Positions 1-8,461 are shown, numbered from the stretch's first letter. The stretch: DNA of 64,000 nucleotides from Microbacterium tenebrionis (GCF_903645325.1 NZ_CAHJXQ010000002.1:248001-312000), one strand, 5' to 3'. A program made the numbers and translations. The notes: generated from the letters alone by a model not told the origin.

Positions 1-1010
1 TCTTCGAGTACCTCGACCTCGTGCCGGAGATCGAGGACGCTCCAGGCGCCATCGCGGTCGCACAGGCGCCCGGTCCGCGGGGCCGGATCGAGTTCCAGGA
101 CGTCGTCTTCCGATACCCGGATGCCGCGCCCGACGCCCGCCCGACCCTGCAGGGCGTGTCGTTCACGGCCGACCCCGGACAGCACATCGCGTTCGTCGGG
201 CCGTCGGGTGCGGGCAAGACTACCGTGCTGTATCTCGCGCCGCGGCTGTACGAGGCGCATGGCGGCGCCGTGCTGTTCGCCGGGGCCGACGTGCGCACCC
301 TCACCCAGGAGTCGATCATCGACGACGTGGGCATCGTGTCTCAGGAGACCTATCTGTTCCACGCGACGATCCGCGAGAACCTCATGTACGCGAAGCCGGA
401 TGCCTCGGAGGAGGAGATGATCGCCGCGTGCCGCGCGGCCAACATCCACCACATCATCGCCGGATTCGAGCAGGGCTACGACACGATCGTCGGCGAACGC
501 GGCTACCGGCTCTCCGGGGGCGAGAAGCAGCGCATCGCGATCGCCCGGGTGCTGCTGAAGGATCCGCCGGTGCTCCTGCTCGACGAGGCCACGAGTGCCC
601 TCGATACGGTGTCAGAGCGGATCGTGCAGGAGGCGCTCGACGAGGCCGCTCGCGGGCGGACGGTGCTGTCGGTCGCGCACCGCCTCTCGACCGTCATGGG
701 CGCCGACGTCATCCACGTGCTGGAGGCCGGGCAGATCGTCGAATCGGGAACGCACGCCGAGCTGCTCGCGGCTGGCGGTCTTTACGCCGAGCTCGCCGCG
801 CAGCAGGTCGCGGCATCCCGGATCATGGGCGCCGAGGCGGAGATCGAGCGGGAGGTGTCCGGGGGAATGATGGCCGCGTTCGCCGACCGGCGGGCGGATC
901 GCGCGCCGGCGGGGTCCGTCTCCGAGGATGCCGTGAACACCCTCACCGCGTCGGTTCCTCTGCTCCACGGGGATGCCGGCGATCAGCGCGTCTACCCCGC
1001 TGAGGGGTGA
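1..1010 (+). CDS. ABC exporter ATP-binding region, 5' end cut by window edge
   Basis: The reading frame is open from base 3, so the gene begins upstream of the window. What remains is the nucleotide-binding domain of an ABC exporter. Walker A GPSGAGKT is encoded near 198-221, the signature LSGGEKQR near 510-533, and Walker B LLLDEATSALD follows, then the H-loop SVAHRLS. The family fuses this domain to six upstream membrane helices and exports lipids, drugs or peptides as a dimer using ATP; the substrate cannot be told from this half. The last 60 or so residues after the domain are low-complexity. The gene converges on the dehydrogenase that ends at 1039. Confidence 0.9.
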   Translation, partial: FEYLDLVPEIEDAPGAIAVAQAPGPRGRIEFQDVVFRYPDAAPDARPTLQGVSFTADPGQHIAFVGPSGAGKTTVLYLAPRLYEAHGGAVLFAGADVRTLTQESIIDDVGIVSQETYLFHATIRENLMYAKPDASEEEMIAACRAANIHHIIAGFEQGYDTIVGERGYRLSGGEKQRIAIARVLLKDPPVLLLDEATSALDTVSERIVQEALDEAARGRTVLSVAHRLSTVMGADVIHVLEAGQIVESGTHAELLAAGGLYAELAAQQVAASRIMGAEAEIEREVSGGMMAAFADRRADRAPAGSVSEDAVNTLTASVPLLHGDAGDQRVYPAEG

Positions 1011-1023
1011 GTTCGCCGGCGCC

Positions 1024-1053
1024 CAGTGCGCCGACATCTCAGTGCGCCGACAT
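1024..1053. repeat. Tandem duplication at the dehydrogenase stop codon
   Basis: The 14-mer CAGTGCGCCGACAT occurs at 1024-1037 and again at 1040-1053, a 16-bp period. Read on the minus strand it duplicates the last four codons and stop of the dehydrogenase (Met-Ser-Ala-His-stop). Only the first minus-strand copy is translated. It looks like replication slippage. Confidence 0.7.
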
Positions 1054-1811
1054 GCCGCCGTCCACGAACAGCGAGTGCCCGGTGATGTACGACGAGCCGG
1101 CGCCGGCCAGGAACACCGCGGCAGCCGCGAAGTCGCTCGGGAGTCCGTTACGCCCGATCATCGTGCGCGCTGCGAGCTCGGCGACCTTGGCCTCGTCGTT
1201 CTGCGCCGGGCGTTGAGCGGAGTGAGCACGAACCCGGGTACGAGCGTGTTGCTCGTGACGCCGTGGTGGCCCCAGGCCTCGGCTTCGGAGCGCATGAGCG
1301 ACTCCACCGCGCCCTTGGAAGCGCCGTAGACCCCGCTGCCGACGAATGCGCGATGCGCCTGCTGCGAGCTGATGTGGATGAGGCGTCCGAATCCGCGCTC
1401 GGCCATTCCCTGTGCGTACCGCTGCCCGAGCAGGAAGGGTGCGAGGGCGTTCACGGTCATCGTGGCATCCCAGTCCGCTTCGGTGATCTCGGCGAACGGA
1501 GGCCGGATGTTGATCCCGGCCGAGTTCACGAGGATGTCCGGTTCGCCGAACGGCTCCGTCGCGGCCTCTGCTGCGGCGTGGATGCCGTCGCGGGTGCCGA
1601 GGTCGCCCACGACGCCGGCGGTGCGACATCCGTCGTCGGTCAGCTCGCGGACCGTGTCGTCGATGCGGTCCCGGCCGCGCGCGACGATGACGACGGATGC
1701 TCCGGCGCGAGCCAGTGCCGTGGCGATGCCGCGCCCGATGCCCGAGCTGCCGCCGGTGACGACGGCCGTTCGGCCCTCGAGCGAGAAGAGCTGCGACAGA
1801 TACGGGTTCAT
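1039..1811 (-). CDS. SDR-family oxidoreductase, frameshifted near 1205
   Basis: This is a classical short-chain dehydrogenase: NAD(P) motif TGGSSGIG at residues 19-26, NSAG near 96-99, catalytic Ser about 149 and Tyr162-x3-Lys166. It likely interconverts an alcohol or sugar acid and its ketone; the substrate is unknown. The frame breaks near 1201-1207. The C-terminal half (AARTMIGRNGLPSDFA, then VDGGMSAH) continues in another frame and fits if one C is missing, restoring GGCGCCAG from GGCGCAG. I chose ATG 1811 because GGAG lies just upstream. The alternative GTG at 1835 overlaps the glycosyltransferase stop and adds a stretch (NDPQRS) that resembles the repeat inserted in nadB. Probably co-transcribed with the glycosyltransferase. 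Confidence 0.8.
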
Positions 1812-1831
1812 GGTGCTCCGTTGCGGGTCGT

Positions 1832-2773
1832 TCACCAGGCCAGCGCCGCTGCGAGCGACGGGTCGGGTCGGGCGTCGGCGTATTCGGGCAGCGATCGCAG
1901 CTCGTGGATGAACGACTCGACCTCGGCGCCGTACGCCGGATCGTCGTGGGTCGCCGCGATGGCCTGCAGCGGCGGCAGGTCCATGGCGAGGATGAGGTCG
2001 AGTCGGGCGACGACGGCGGCGGTCGCGCCCGCTTCGTGCAGGACGCGGATGCCGCCGCGCAGGGCCGCGATGTAGTCGCGCAGCACAGGCAGCGCGGCCT
2101 TGCTCTGCGTGATGGAGGTTCCGTCGGCCCGCAGCCGCCAGTGCACGACGACATCGGGGATGACGTCGAACGCGGCGGCGCGCGTGTACATCTGCTGCGC
2201 CACGATCTGATCCTCATAGGCGACGCCTTCGGGGAAGCGCAGATCGGACCAGAAGTCCGTGCGACTGACCTTGGACCACGCGACGATGTTCGACGCGGCG
2301 GCCGGATGCTCGGCGATGGTCGTGGCGAGGCGCGCGGGATCGGTCGCGGCCGCCGTCCACGGCTGCACGCGTCCGGGGGCGTATCCGTCACCGCGGAGCC
2401 GGGAGCGCGCGTAGGCGCCGGCGACGAAATCGCTCCCCGTCTCGGCGAGAGTTCCCGTCAGACGGGCGATCGCGGTCGGGGTGAGCTCGTCGTCGCCGTC
2501 GAGGAAGCCGAGCAGCGGTGTGTCGACCTCGGCGAGTCCCGCGTTGCGAGCGGCGCCCAGCCCGCGCGGCTCGTCGTGCCTCAGCAGCCGGAATCGCGGA
2601 TCGGATGCCGCGGCATCCGCGAACACGTCGCCGGTGGTGTCGACGGAGCCGTCGTCGATGAGGATCGCCCGCCAGCGAGGCTCTGTCTGCGCCCGCAGCG
2701 AGGCGATCGCCGCCGGCGCGAACGACTCGATGTCGCGGCCGGGGACGATGAGCGTGACGATCGGGTCGGGCAC
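1832..2773 (-). CDS. Family 2 glycosyltransferase
   Basis: A 313-residue GT-A fold transferase. It has the N-terminal strand TLIVPGRD, the nucleotide-sugar motif DDGS at 40-43, GLGAARNAGL, and the metal-binding FLDGDDE near 90-96. Family members move a sugar from a nucleotide donor onto a glycan, lipid or protein; donor and acceptor are not readable here. No membrane helices are evident. GTG start at 2773. There is no Shine-Dalgarno site, but a TAGACT hexamer ends exactly 6 nt upstream, which suggests a leaderless transcript. A 67-bp palindrome separates it from the cysteine desulfurase upstream, so it is probably its own unit together with the dehydrogenase. Confidence 0.88.
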   Translation of the reverse strand: MPDPIVTLIVPGRDIESFAPAAIASLRAQTEPRWRAILIDDGSVDTTGDVFADAAASDPRFRLLRHDEPRGLGAARNAGLAEVDTPLLGFLDGDDELTPTAIARLTGTLAETGSDFVAGAYARSRLRGDGYAPGRVQPWTAAATDPARLATTIAEHPAAASNIVAWSKVSRTDFWSDLRFPEGVAYEDQIVAQQMYTRAAAFDVIPDVVVHWRLRADGTSITQSKAALPVLRDYIAALRGGIRVLHEAGATAAVVARLDLILAMDLPPLQAIAATHDDPAYGAEVESFIHELRSLPEYADARPDPSLAAALAW

Positions 2774-2779
2774 GCCTCG

Positions 2780-2785
2780 AGTCTA
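2780..2785 (-). promoter_or_regulatory. Candidate -10 box of the glycosyltransferase gene
   Basis: On the minus strand TAGACT lies 6 nt before the GTG start, so transcription would begin at or next to the start codon. No clear -35 is visible. Confidence 0.5.
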
Positions 2786-2801
2786 TGGTGCAGCCTCTGT
2801 C

Positions 2802-2868
2802 GTCGTTCGAGTAACGCAAATGACCCGATTCCAACACCGGATGAGGTCATTCGCGTTACTTGAACGAC
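2802..2868. repeat. Palindromic repeat element, copy 1
   Basis: Arms GTCGTTCGAGTAACGCAAAT (2802-2821) and, in reverse complement, GTCGTTCAAGTAACGCGAAT (2849-2868) pair over about 26 bp with three differences. The core is repeated, inverted, at 20008-20068. The element supplies the stop codon of the cysteine desulfurase and ends about 16 bp upstream of the glycosyltransferase -10. It could act as a terminator, an operator or a REP-like unit. Confidence 0.8.
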
Positions 2869-3998
2869 GCGACGGCGGCCACGGCATCCGCCACCAGCGC
2901 CGCCAGCCGCTCCGGCGCGTCGCCCTGGAGCGGTTCGCGCGCGAAGGTGAAGCGCACCGAGGTCTGCGCCGTCTCGGGCGCGATGCCGCACGCCAGCAGC
3001 ACGTGCGAGGGCTCGTCGCTGCCGGCTGCGCATGCCGAACCACTCGACGAGATCACGCCGCGGCGTTCGAGCTCGAGCAGAACAGCTTCGCCGCTCGTCC
3101 CGGCGAAGGTGAAGCTCGCTGTCGCCGGCAGCCGGTGCTCGGCATCGCCTGTCAGTGCTGCCTGCGGTACGGCATCCAGAACACCGCGGATGAACCGACC
3201 GGTCAGAGCACCGACCTGCGACGCACGCGCAGGCCGCTCCGCCTCGGCGAGCTCCAGGGCCGTAGCGAGGCCGACCGCCCCGGCGACGTTCTCCGTGCCC
3301 GAGCGGCGTCCGCGCTCCTGACCGCCGCCGTGCAGCAGCGGCTCCAGCGGCACGCGGCCGCGAACGGCCAGGACGCCGATGCCCTTGGGCGCGCCGAGCT
3401 TGTGCCCGGCGATCGAGATCGCGTCAGCGCCGAGTTCGGCGAGCGGCAGCCAGCCGGCGGACTGCACGGCATCCAGGTGCAGCGGCACACCGGCATCCTT
3501 CGCGACCTGCCCGAGCGTCGTGGCACCCTGCACCGTGCCGATCTCGTTGTTCGCGTGCCCGATCGAGACGAGCGCGGTGTCGTCGCGCAGGGCGGCGGTG
3601 AGTGCCGCGGGGGAGACGCGGCCCGTGCCGTCGACCGGCGCGAGCGTCACCGTCACGCCGTGGAACCGTTCGAGGTACGCCGCCGACTCCAGGATCGACT
3701 CGTGCTCGATCGGACTCGTGACCAGGTGCCGGAGTCCTCGCTCGAGCCCGGCCAGCACGATGCCCTTCACGGCGAGATTGTTGGCCTCGGTCCCCCCGGA
3801 GGTGAAGATCACGTCTCCTGTGCGCATCCCGAGCAGGCGCGCGACGCGCATCCGGGCGTCCTCGAGCGCGCTCGCCGCAGCCTCACCCGCCGTGTGGTGG
3901 CTCGACGGATTGCCGAAGACCCCGGTCAGGTAGGGGCGCATGGCCTCGAGCATCTCCGGACGCACCGGAGACGTGGCGGCGTGATCGAGGTAGAGCAT
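2856..3998 (-). CDS. Cysteine desulfurase (NifS/IscS class), nad operon
   Basis: A PLP enzyme that takes sulfur from cysteine and passes it on as persulfide. Residues visible: His99, Asp176, the PLP lysine in AGHK (Lys200) and the mobile catalytic cysteine in SSGSACAAG (Cys323), with the class I loop. Length of 380 is normal. It starts two bases after the nadC stop, so it is the last gene of a nadA-nadB-nadC run. Its likely job is supplying sulfur for the NadA [4Fe-4S] cluster, as proposed for NifS proteins in bacterial NAD operons. The last codons (Ser-Phe-Lys-stop) lie inside a palindromic repeat, so the C-terminus may have been replaced by repeat insertion. Confidence 0.93.
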   Translation of the reverse strand: MLYLDHAATSPVRPEMLEAMRPYLTGVFGNPSSHHTAGEAAASALEDARMRVARLLGMRTGDVIFTSGGTEANNLAVKGIVLAGLERGLRHLVTSPIEHESILESAAYLERFHGVTVTLAPVDGTGRVSPAALTAALRDDTALVSIGHANNEIGTVQGATTLGQVAKDAGVPLHLDAVQSAGWLPLAELGADAISIAGHKLGAPKGIGVLAVRGRVPLEPLLHGGGQERGRRSGTENVAGAVGLATALELAEAERPARASQVGALTGRFIRGVLDAVPQAALTGDAEHRLPATASFTFAGTSGEAVLLELERRGVISSSGSACAAGSDEPSHVLLACGIAPETAQTSVRFTFAREPLQGDAPERLAALVADAVAAVASFK

Positions 3999-3999
3999 C

Positions 4000-4851
4000 T
4001 CAGCTGATCCGGACGTCGAGCCCCAGGTCGAGTGCGCGCGCCGAGTGCGTCAGCGCACCGACCGAGATGACATCGACGCCGGTCTCGGCGATCGCCCGGA
4101 CCGTTTCGAGATCCACACCGCCGGATGCCTCGATCGTCGCCCGATCGCCGATCAGCGCGACGCCTGCGCGCAGGTCGTCGAGCGAGAAGTTGTCGAGCAG
4201 CACGGTGTGCGCGCCACCCGCGAGCACGGTCTCGATCTGGTCGAGTCGGTCGACCTCGATCACGACGTGCGTCGTGTGCGGGAGCTGCGCGAGCGCGTTG
4301 CGGAGCGCCTCGGCGACGTCGCCGCCCGCGGACTGGAGAACGGCGAGGTGGTTGTCCTTGGCCATCACGGCATCCGAGAGCGAGAAGCGGTGATTGCGGC
4401 CCCCACCGGATGCGACCGCGTGCCGCTCGAACGCGCGCAACCCGGGCGTCGTCTTGCGGGTGTCGGCGATGCGCGCGGAAGTGCCCTCGATCGCACGGAC
4501 GTACTGCGACGTCAGCGTGGCGATACCGCTCATCCGCTGGGTGAAGTTCAGGGCGACGCGCTCTGCGGTCAGGATGCTGCGCGCAGAACCGGTCACGGTC
4601 GCCAGCACGTCGCCGGGCGCGAACTCGTCGCCGTCGCCCACGTGCACGTCGACCGTGAGCGACGGGTCCGTGAGCGAGAATGCGGCGGCGAACACGTCAC
4701 CACCGCTGAAGACCCCGGGTTCACGAGCTGTGAGATCGGCGACGGCCTCGGCGTCGGCCGGCAGCAGCGTGGTGCTCGTGAGGTCGCCCCACGGGGCGTC
4801 CTCGTCGAGAGCGGCGCCGACGACGCGGGTGAGGGTGGCGGGGGTGAGCAT
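4000..4851 (-). CDS. nadC: Nicotinate-nucleotide pyrophosphorylase (carboxylating)
   Basis: Quinolinate phosphoribosyltransferase: converts quinolinate and PRPP to nicotinate mononucleotide, CO2 and pyrophosphate, the third step of de novo NAD synthesis. At 283 residues it has the family length. Visible motifs include LNFTQRMSGIAT, the phosphate and quinolinate-binding ADTRKTTPGLRAFE, GGGRNHRFSLSDAVMAKDNH, and the barrel end IEASGGVDLETVRAIAETGVDVISVGALTHS. I chose ATG 4851 because it overlaps the nadB stop (TGATG) and matches the family N-terminus. The open frame upstream is only the antisense or shifted frame of nadB. Confidence 0.96.
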   Translation of the reverse strand: MLTPATLTRVVGAALDEDAPWGDLTSTTLLPADAEAVADLTAREPGVFSGGDVFAAAFSLTDPSLTVDVHVGDGDEFAPGDVLATVTGSARSILTAERVALNFTQRMSGIATLTSQYVRAIEGTSARIADTRKTTPGLRAFERHAVASGGGRNHRFSLSDAVMAKDNHLAVLQSAGGDVAEALRNALAQLPHTTHVVIEVDRLDQIETVLAGGAHTVLLDNFSLDDLRAGVALIGDRATIEASGGVDLETVRAIAETGVDVISVGALTHSARALDLGLDVRIS

Positions 4852-6392
4852 CAGGCTCCGATCAGGGCGGGGTGACGGTCGATGTGGTGCGCGCCGACGG
4901 ATTCGGTGCGGGCGAGGGCGGCGGATGCCGTCGCCTCGGCGACCAGCAGCAGGTTCGCGTCCTCGTGCTCGGCGCGGGTGGTCGGTGCCGAGGATGCGGC
5001 GCGGAAGGAGCGGATCGTGTCGAGCGCCTCGGCGAGTCCGTCGGGGGTGCGGAGGAGTCCGACGCGGTCCCACATGAGGTGCTGGAGGGCGGGGCGTGAG
5101 GTTTCGACGCGTCGCTGCGCTCCTCGCGGGGCCCGTTTCGTCTCGCCCCGCTCGCTCGACGACCGCTGCGGGTCGTTGAGCGGAGGCGGCGCAGCCGCCG
5201 CAGACGAAACGGGCTGAGCGACCGAAGGGGGTCGGCGCCTTCCCACAGCATCCGCGGCCCTGGCCCCGAAGACCGCGGCCTCGAGCAGCGAGTTCGACGC
5301 CAGCCGGTTCGCGCCGTGCACGCCGGTACGCGCGACCTCGCCGGCCGCGAACAGCCCGGGCAGCGAGGTGCGCCCGTCGAGGTCGGTGACGACTCCGCCC
5401 ATCAGGTAGTGCGCGGCCGGCGTGACGGGAATCGGCTCGCGCCCCCAGTCGAATCCGCGCTCGTGAGTGACCCGGTCGATCGTGGGGAACCGCCCCGCGA
5501 GCCGAGCCGCGCCGATGCCGGTGGCGTCCAGCCGCACCGGCGAGCCCTGCAGCGCGGCCTGCCGCGCCACGACCCTGGCCACGACGTCGCGGGGCGCGAG
5601 CTCGCCGTCCGGATGCGCGTCGAACACGAAACGGCGGCCGTCGGCGTCGATGAGTGCTGCGCCCTCGCCGCGGACGGCTTCGGAGATGAGGAAGGCATCG
5701 CCGCCCGCGAGCACAGTCGGGTGGAACTGCACGAACTCCAGATCCGTCACGGCGGCGCCGGCGCGCAGGGCGGCCGCGATGCCGTCTCCGGTCGCGCCTG
5801 CCGGATTCGTCGTATGCGCGTACAGCTGTCCGGCGCCGCCGGTCGCGAGGATCACGGCGTCCGCATGCAGGTCGACCGGATCGTCGCGGCGCAGCATCCG
5901 GATGCCGTGCACGGCAACGCCGTCGGTGAGCAGATCGACGAGCAGGGCGTGCTCGATCACCTCGATGTCCGCTTCGCGGACGCGTTCCAGGAGCGCCCTG
6001 CTGATCGCCGCCCCCGTGGCGTCTCCGCCTGCGTGCACGATGCGCGCGTGCGAATGCGCGGCTTCACGGCCGAGGAGCAGCATGCCCGTGGCGTCGCGTT
6101 CGACCGCGACGCCACGGGCGATGAGCTCGGCGATGCGCGTCGAGCCGTCTTGGACGAGCACGCCGACCGCTGCGGCATCCGACAGCCCCGCGCCCGCCGT
6201 CATCGTGTCGGCGGCGTGCAGCGCGGGGGAGTCGTCGGGGCCGTACACGCCGGCGATGCCGCCCTGGGCGAGCGCGGTGCATCCGCCGCCGAGGGCGTCC
6301 TTAGTGACGAGAGCGGTCCGGAGCCCCGCTGCCGACGCGTGCAGCGCTGCGGTGAGGCCGGCGATGCCGGAGCCGACGACGACGACGTTCAT
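4851..6392 (-). CDS. nadB: L-aspartate oxidase with in-frame repeat insertion
   Basis: FAD enzyme oxidising L-aspartate to iminoaspartate for NadA. It has the N-terminal dinucleotide motif VVVGSGIAGLTAAL, substrate loop GGGCTALAQGGIAG, LEFVQFHPT, and HYLMGGVVTDLDGRTSLPGLFAAGE with GVHGANRLASNSLLEA. The family C-terminus resumes at LQHLMWDRVGLLR. Between them, about residues 390-432 are foreign: Pro/Ala/Ser/Arg-rich sequence encoded by a nested inverted repeat at 5098-5222 that keeps the frame. The segment lies after the FAD-binding core, in the linker to the C-terminal helical domain, so activity may survive. ATG 6392 overlaps the nadA stop (ATGA). A continuous 943-codon frame with nadA exists only because nadA is frameshifted. 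Confidence 0.94.
   Translation of the reverse strand: MNVVVVGSGIAGLTAALHASAAGLRTALVTKDALGGGCTALAQGGIAGVYGPDDSPALHAADTMTAGAGLSDAAAVGVLVQDGSTRIAELIARGVAVERDATGMLLLGREAAHSHARIVHAGGDATGAAISRALLERVREADIEVIEHALLVDLLTDGVAVHGIRMLRRDDPVDLHADAVILATGGAGQLYAHTTNPAGATGDGIAAALRAGAAVTDLEFVQFHPTVLAGGDAFLISEAVRGEGAALIDADGRRFVFDAHPDGELAPRDVVARVVARQAALQGSPVRLDATGIGAARLAGRFPTIDRVTHERGFDWGREPIPVTPAAHYLMGGVVTDLDGRTSLPGLFAAGEVARTGVHGANRLASNSLLEAAVFGARAADAVGRRRPPSVAQPVSSAAAAPPPLNDPQRSSSERGETKRAPRGAQRRVETSRPALQHLMWDRVGLLRTPDGLAEALDTIRSFRAASSAPTTRAEHEDANLLLVAEATASAALARTESVGAHHIDRHPALIGA
5098..5222. repeat. Nested inverted repeat inserted in nadB
   Basis: A perfect 13-bp inverted repeat GCCCGTTTCGTCT (5131-5143) / AGACGAAACGGGC (5202-5214) encloses a second pair, CGCTCGACGACC (5152-5163) / GGTCGTTGAGCG (5170-5181), and GGCGGC/GCCGCC. 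The TTCGTCTCGC...GCTCGCTC part resembles repeats at 20102-20140 and 53368-53406. The element is translated in frame within nadB. Confidence 0.75.
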
Positions 6393-7682
6393 GCGCGGGG
6401 CTTCGCCGCCAGCATCCGTTCGAGCGCGGCCCGCGCGGGGCCGGCGACGTCGTCGGTCACCTGGATGCGGTTGACCACGCGGCCGGCGACGAGCTCTTCG
6501 AGCACCCACGCGAGGTAGCCCGGGTGGATGCGGTACATCGTCGAGCACGGGCAGACGACCGGGTCGAGGCAGAAGATCTCGTCTTTGCGGGAACTGCGCG
6601 GCCAGGCGCCGGACGAGGTTGATCTCGGTGCCGATCGCGAACGTGGTCGGTTCGGTCGCGGCGGCGATAGCTCGCCGGATGTAGTCGGTCGATCCCGCCT
6701 CGTCGGCAGCGTCGACGACCTCCATCGGGCACTCTGGATGCACGATCACGCGGACGCCCGGGTGCTCGGCGCGCGCCTGATCGATCTGTGCGACGGTGAA
6801 CCGGCGGTGCACCGAGCAGAATCCGTGCCACAGGATGACCTTCGACTCCTCCAGTTCGGCGGCCGTCGAACCGCCGAGCGGGCGACGCGGGTTCCACATC
6901 GGCATGCGCTCCAGCGGAACGCCCATCGCCTTGGCGGTGTTGCGGCCGAGGTGCTGATCGGGGAAGAACAGCACGCGCCGTCCGCGCTCGAACGCCCACT
7001 CCAGGACCGTCTCGGCGTTCGACGAGGTGCACACGATGCCGCCGTGGCGCCCGACGAAGCCCTTGATCGCAGCCGAGGAGTTCATGTACGTGACGGGGAT
7101 GACCGGCACGCGCCCGTCGGCGTCTGCCTGATCCAGCGGGCCGAGGACGTCGGCGAGCTGCTCCCAGCAGTCCTCGACCTGGTCGATGTCGGCCATGTCG
7201 GCCATCGAGCATCCAGCGGCGAGGTTGGGCAGGATCACGGACTGCGCGGGCCCCGAAAGCAGATCGGCGGTCTCGGCCATGAAGTGCACGCCGCAGAAGA
7301 CGATCGCGTCGGCGTCGGGGTGCTCGAGCGCCGCGTTCGCGAGCTGGAACGAGTCGCCCACGTAGTCGGCGTGCTGCACGACCTCTTCGCGCTGGTAGAA
7401 GTGCCCGAGCACGACGGCGCGGTCGCCGAGGGCAGCCCTGGCGGCGCGGATGCGGGAGTCGAGCTCGTCCTCGCCGGCCTCGCGGTACTCGGCCGGCAAC
7501 TCGCCCTGCCGGGGAGCGCCGGTGGGGATGACATCGCCCATCGAGGAACCCGGGCCGTAACCCGGAACCGTGTCGAAGGTCCAGGGGCCTGCTGCCAGGT
7601 CGGTGCTGCAGGAGTCTGCGGGAGCTGCCTGGATCAGGTGGTCGACGGAGGGGTCGGTGATGCGGATGGTCGAGGTTGGCAT
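6389..7682 (-). CDS. nadA: Quinolinate synthase, frameshifted near 6585
   Basis: Condenses iminoaspartate with dihydroxyacetone phosphate to quinolinate using an oxygen-sensitive [4Fe-4S] cluster. Family motifs: VLGHFYQREEV, DYVGDSFQLA, FCGVHFMAETA, AAGCSMADMA (Cys158), TYMNSSAAIKGF, FFPDQHLGRN and HPECPMEVV (Cys318). After residue about 366 the frame is lost. The conserved end, FCLDPVVCPCSTMYRIHPGY with the third cluster cysteine, is intact in another frame, so one extra or two missing bases lie near 6583-6590 (around CAAAG on the coding strand). The corrected stop overlaps the nadB start. If real, the shift would inactivate NadA; an assembly error is more likely. It is first in the nad operon and has a strong promoter with an operator. 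Confidence 0.92.
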
Positions 7683-7727
7683 CGGAGCGCCGCCTTATGG
7701 TCGATTCGACACTTACTGTGCGTGATC

Positions 7728-7756
7728 AGATTATGTCGAAGTGACATTAAGTGCAA
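7728..7756 (-). promoter_or_regulatory. nadA promoter with palindromic operator in the spacer
   Basis: On the minus strand, -35 TTGCAC (7751-7756), a 17-bp spacer and -10 TAATCT (7728-7733). The spacer and part of the -10 are covered by the imperfect palindrome TTATGTCGAAGTGACATTAA (plus strand 7731-7750). A repressor bound here would block polymerase. The adjacent NrtR-type gene is the obvious candidate repressor. Confidence 0.7.
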
Positions 7757-7767
7757 TTCGCGCCGCG

Positions 7768-8448
7768 TCAGCTTCCCGTCGCGAGGCGGAACAGGCGTGC
7801 GGGGCGGTGCTTGCCTGTGCGGAACGACTCGGTCGGCACGAGCTCGTCCGAGCCTTCGAGCAGCCGGCGGAAGTTCGAGGGGTCCAGGCGCCTGCCGAGC
7901 ACGGTCTCGTACACCTCGCGCAACTCGGTGAGAGTGAACTCGTCCGGCAGGAGTCCTGCGCCGATCCAGCTGTAGCCGACTTTGTTGCGCAGCCGGAACA
8001 GCGCGTACTCGGCGATGCGGTTGTGGTCGAAGGCGAGCTCCGGAAGGTCGTCGACGTCGAACCATTCGACGTTCTCCGGGGCGCCTGCCGCCGCGCGCTG
8101 GGCGTCGACGAGGTCCGAGCGCAGCAGCGCCCAGTAGACGATCGAGATCGCACGCGTGGGGGAGCGGTCGACGTCGCCGAAGGTGTAGAGCTGCTCGAGG
8201 TGGCTGGGCCCCAGCGCCGTGGTCTCGGCGAGGGTGCGGGATGCCGCGGCATCCAGGTCCTCCGCCGGGTCCAGCCAGCCGCCCGGCAGCGCCCACATCC
8301 CCAGGTGCGGCTCGCGCGTGCGCCGGACGAGCGGCAGCATGAGCCTGTCGCCGTCGTCGCCCGCGCGCAGCGAGAAGATGACCGTCGAGACGGCGACGCG
8401 GATCGCGTCGATCTCTCCGAGCGCGGGGCTGCCAGGCGAAGGTGTCAC
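7768..8448 (-). CDS. nrtR: NrtR-type Nudix transcriptional regulator of NAD synthesis
   Basis: 226 residues: an N-terminal Nudix-fold domain (about 15-150) and a C-terminal winged helix (from about LLPDEFTLTELREVYETVLG onward). The Nudix box is degraded: after GGWLDPAED the catalytic REUxEE positions read RTLAET, so it probably senses rather than hydrolyses. In the NrtR family ADP-ribose or a related NAD metabolite binds this domain and releases DNA. It lies directly upstream of nadABC on the same strand, with a palindromic site in between, which supports local control. GTG 8448 has TAGGCT 7 nt upstream and no Shine-Dalgarno site. A plain ADP-ribose pyrophosphatase is unlikely given the lost residues. 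Confidence 0.88.
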   Translation of the reverse strand: MTPSPGSPALGEIDAIRVAVSTVIFSLRAGDDGDRLMLPLVRRTREPHLGMWALPGGWLDPAEDLDAAASRTLAETTALGPSHLEQLYTFGDVDRSPTRAISIVYWALLRSDLVDAQRAAAGAPENVEWFDVDDLPELAFDHNRIAEYALFRLRNKVGYSWIGAGLLPDEFTLTELREVYETVLGRRLDPSNFRRLLEGSDELVPTESFRTGKHRPARLFRLATGS

Positions 8449-8455
8449 GCCGTCG

Positions 8456-8461
8456 AGCCTA
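8456..8461 (-). promoter_or_regulatory. Candidate -10 box of nrtR
   Basis: Minus-strand TAGGCT, 7 nt before the GTG start at 8448; leaderless arrangement. It is divergent from the gcvT promoter region. Confidence 0.45.

Noticed and set aside
5098..5222. Complete MITE or insertion sequence in nadB
   Set aside because: Inverted arms exist, but I see no clear target-site duplication or transposase, so only a repeat is called.
4851..7682. A continuous 943-codon frame that looks like a NadA-NadB fusion
   Set aside because: The stretch joining the two is the wrong frame of nadA; the true NadA end lies in another frame and overlaps the nadB start by ATGA.
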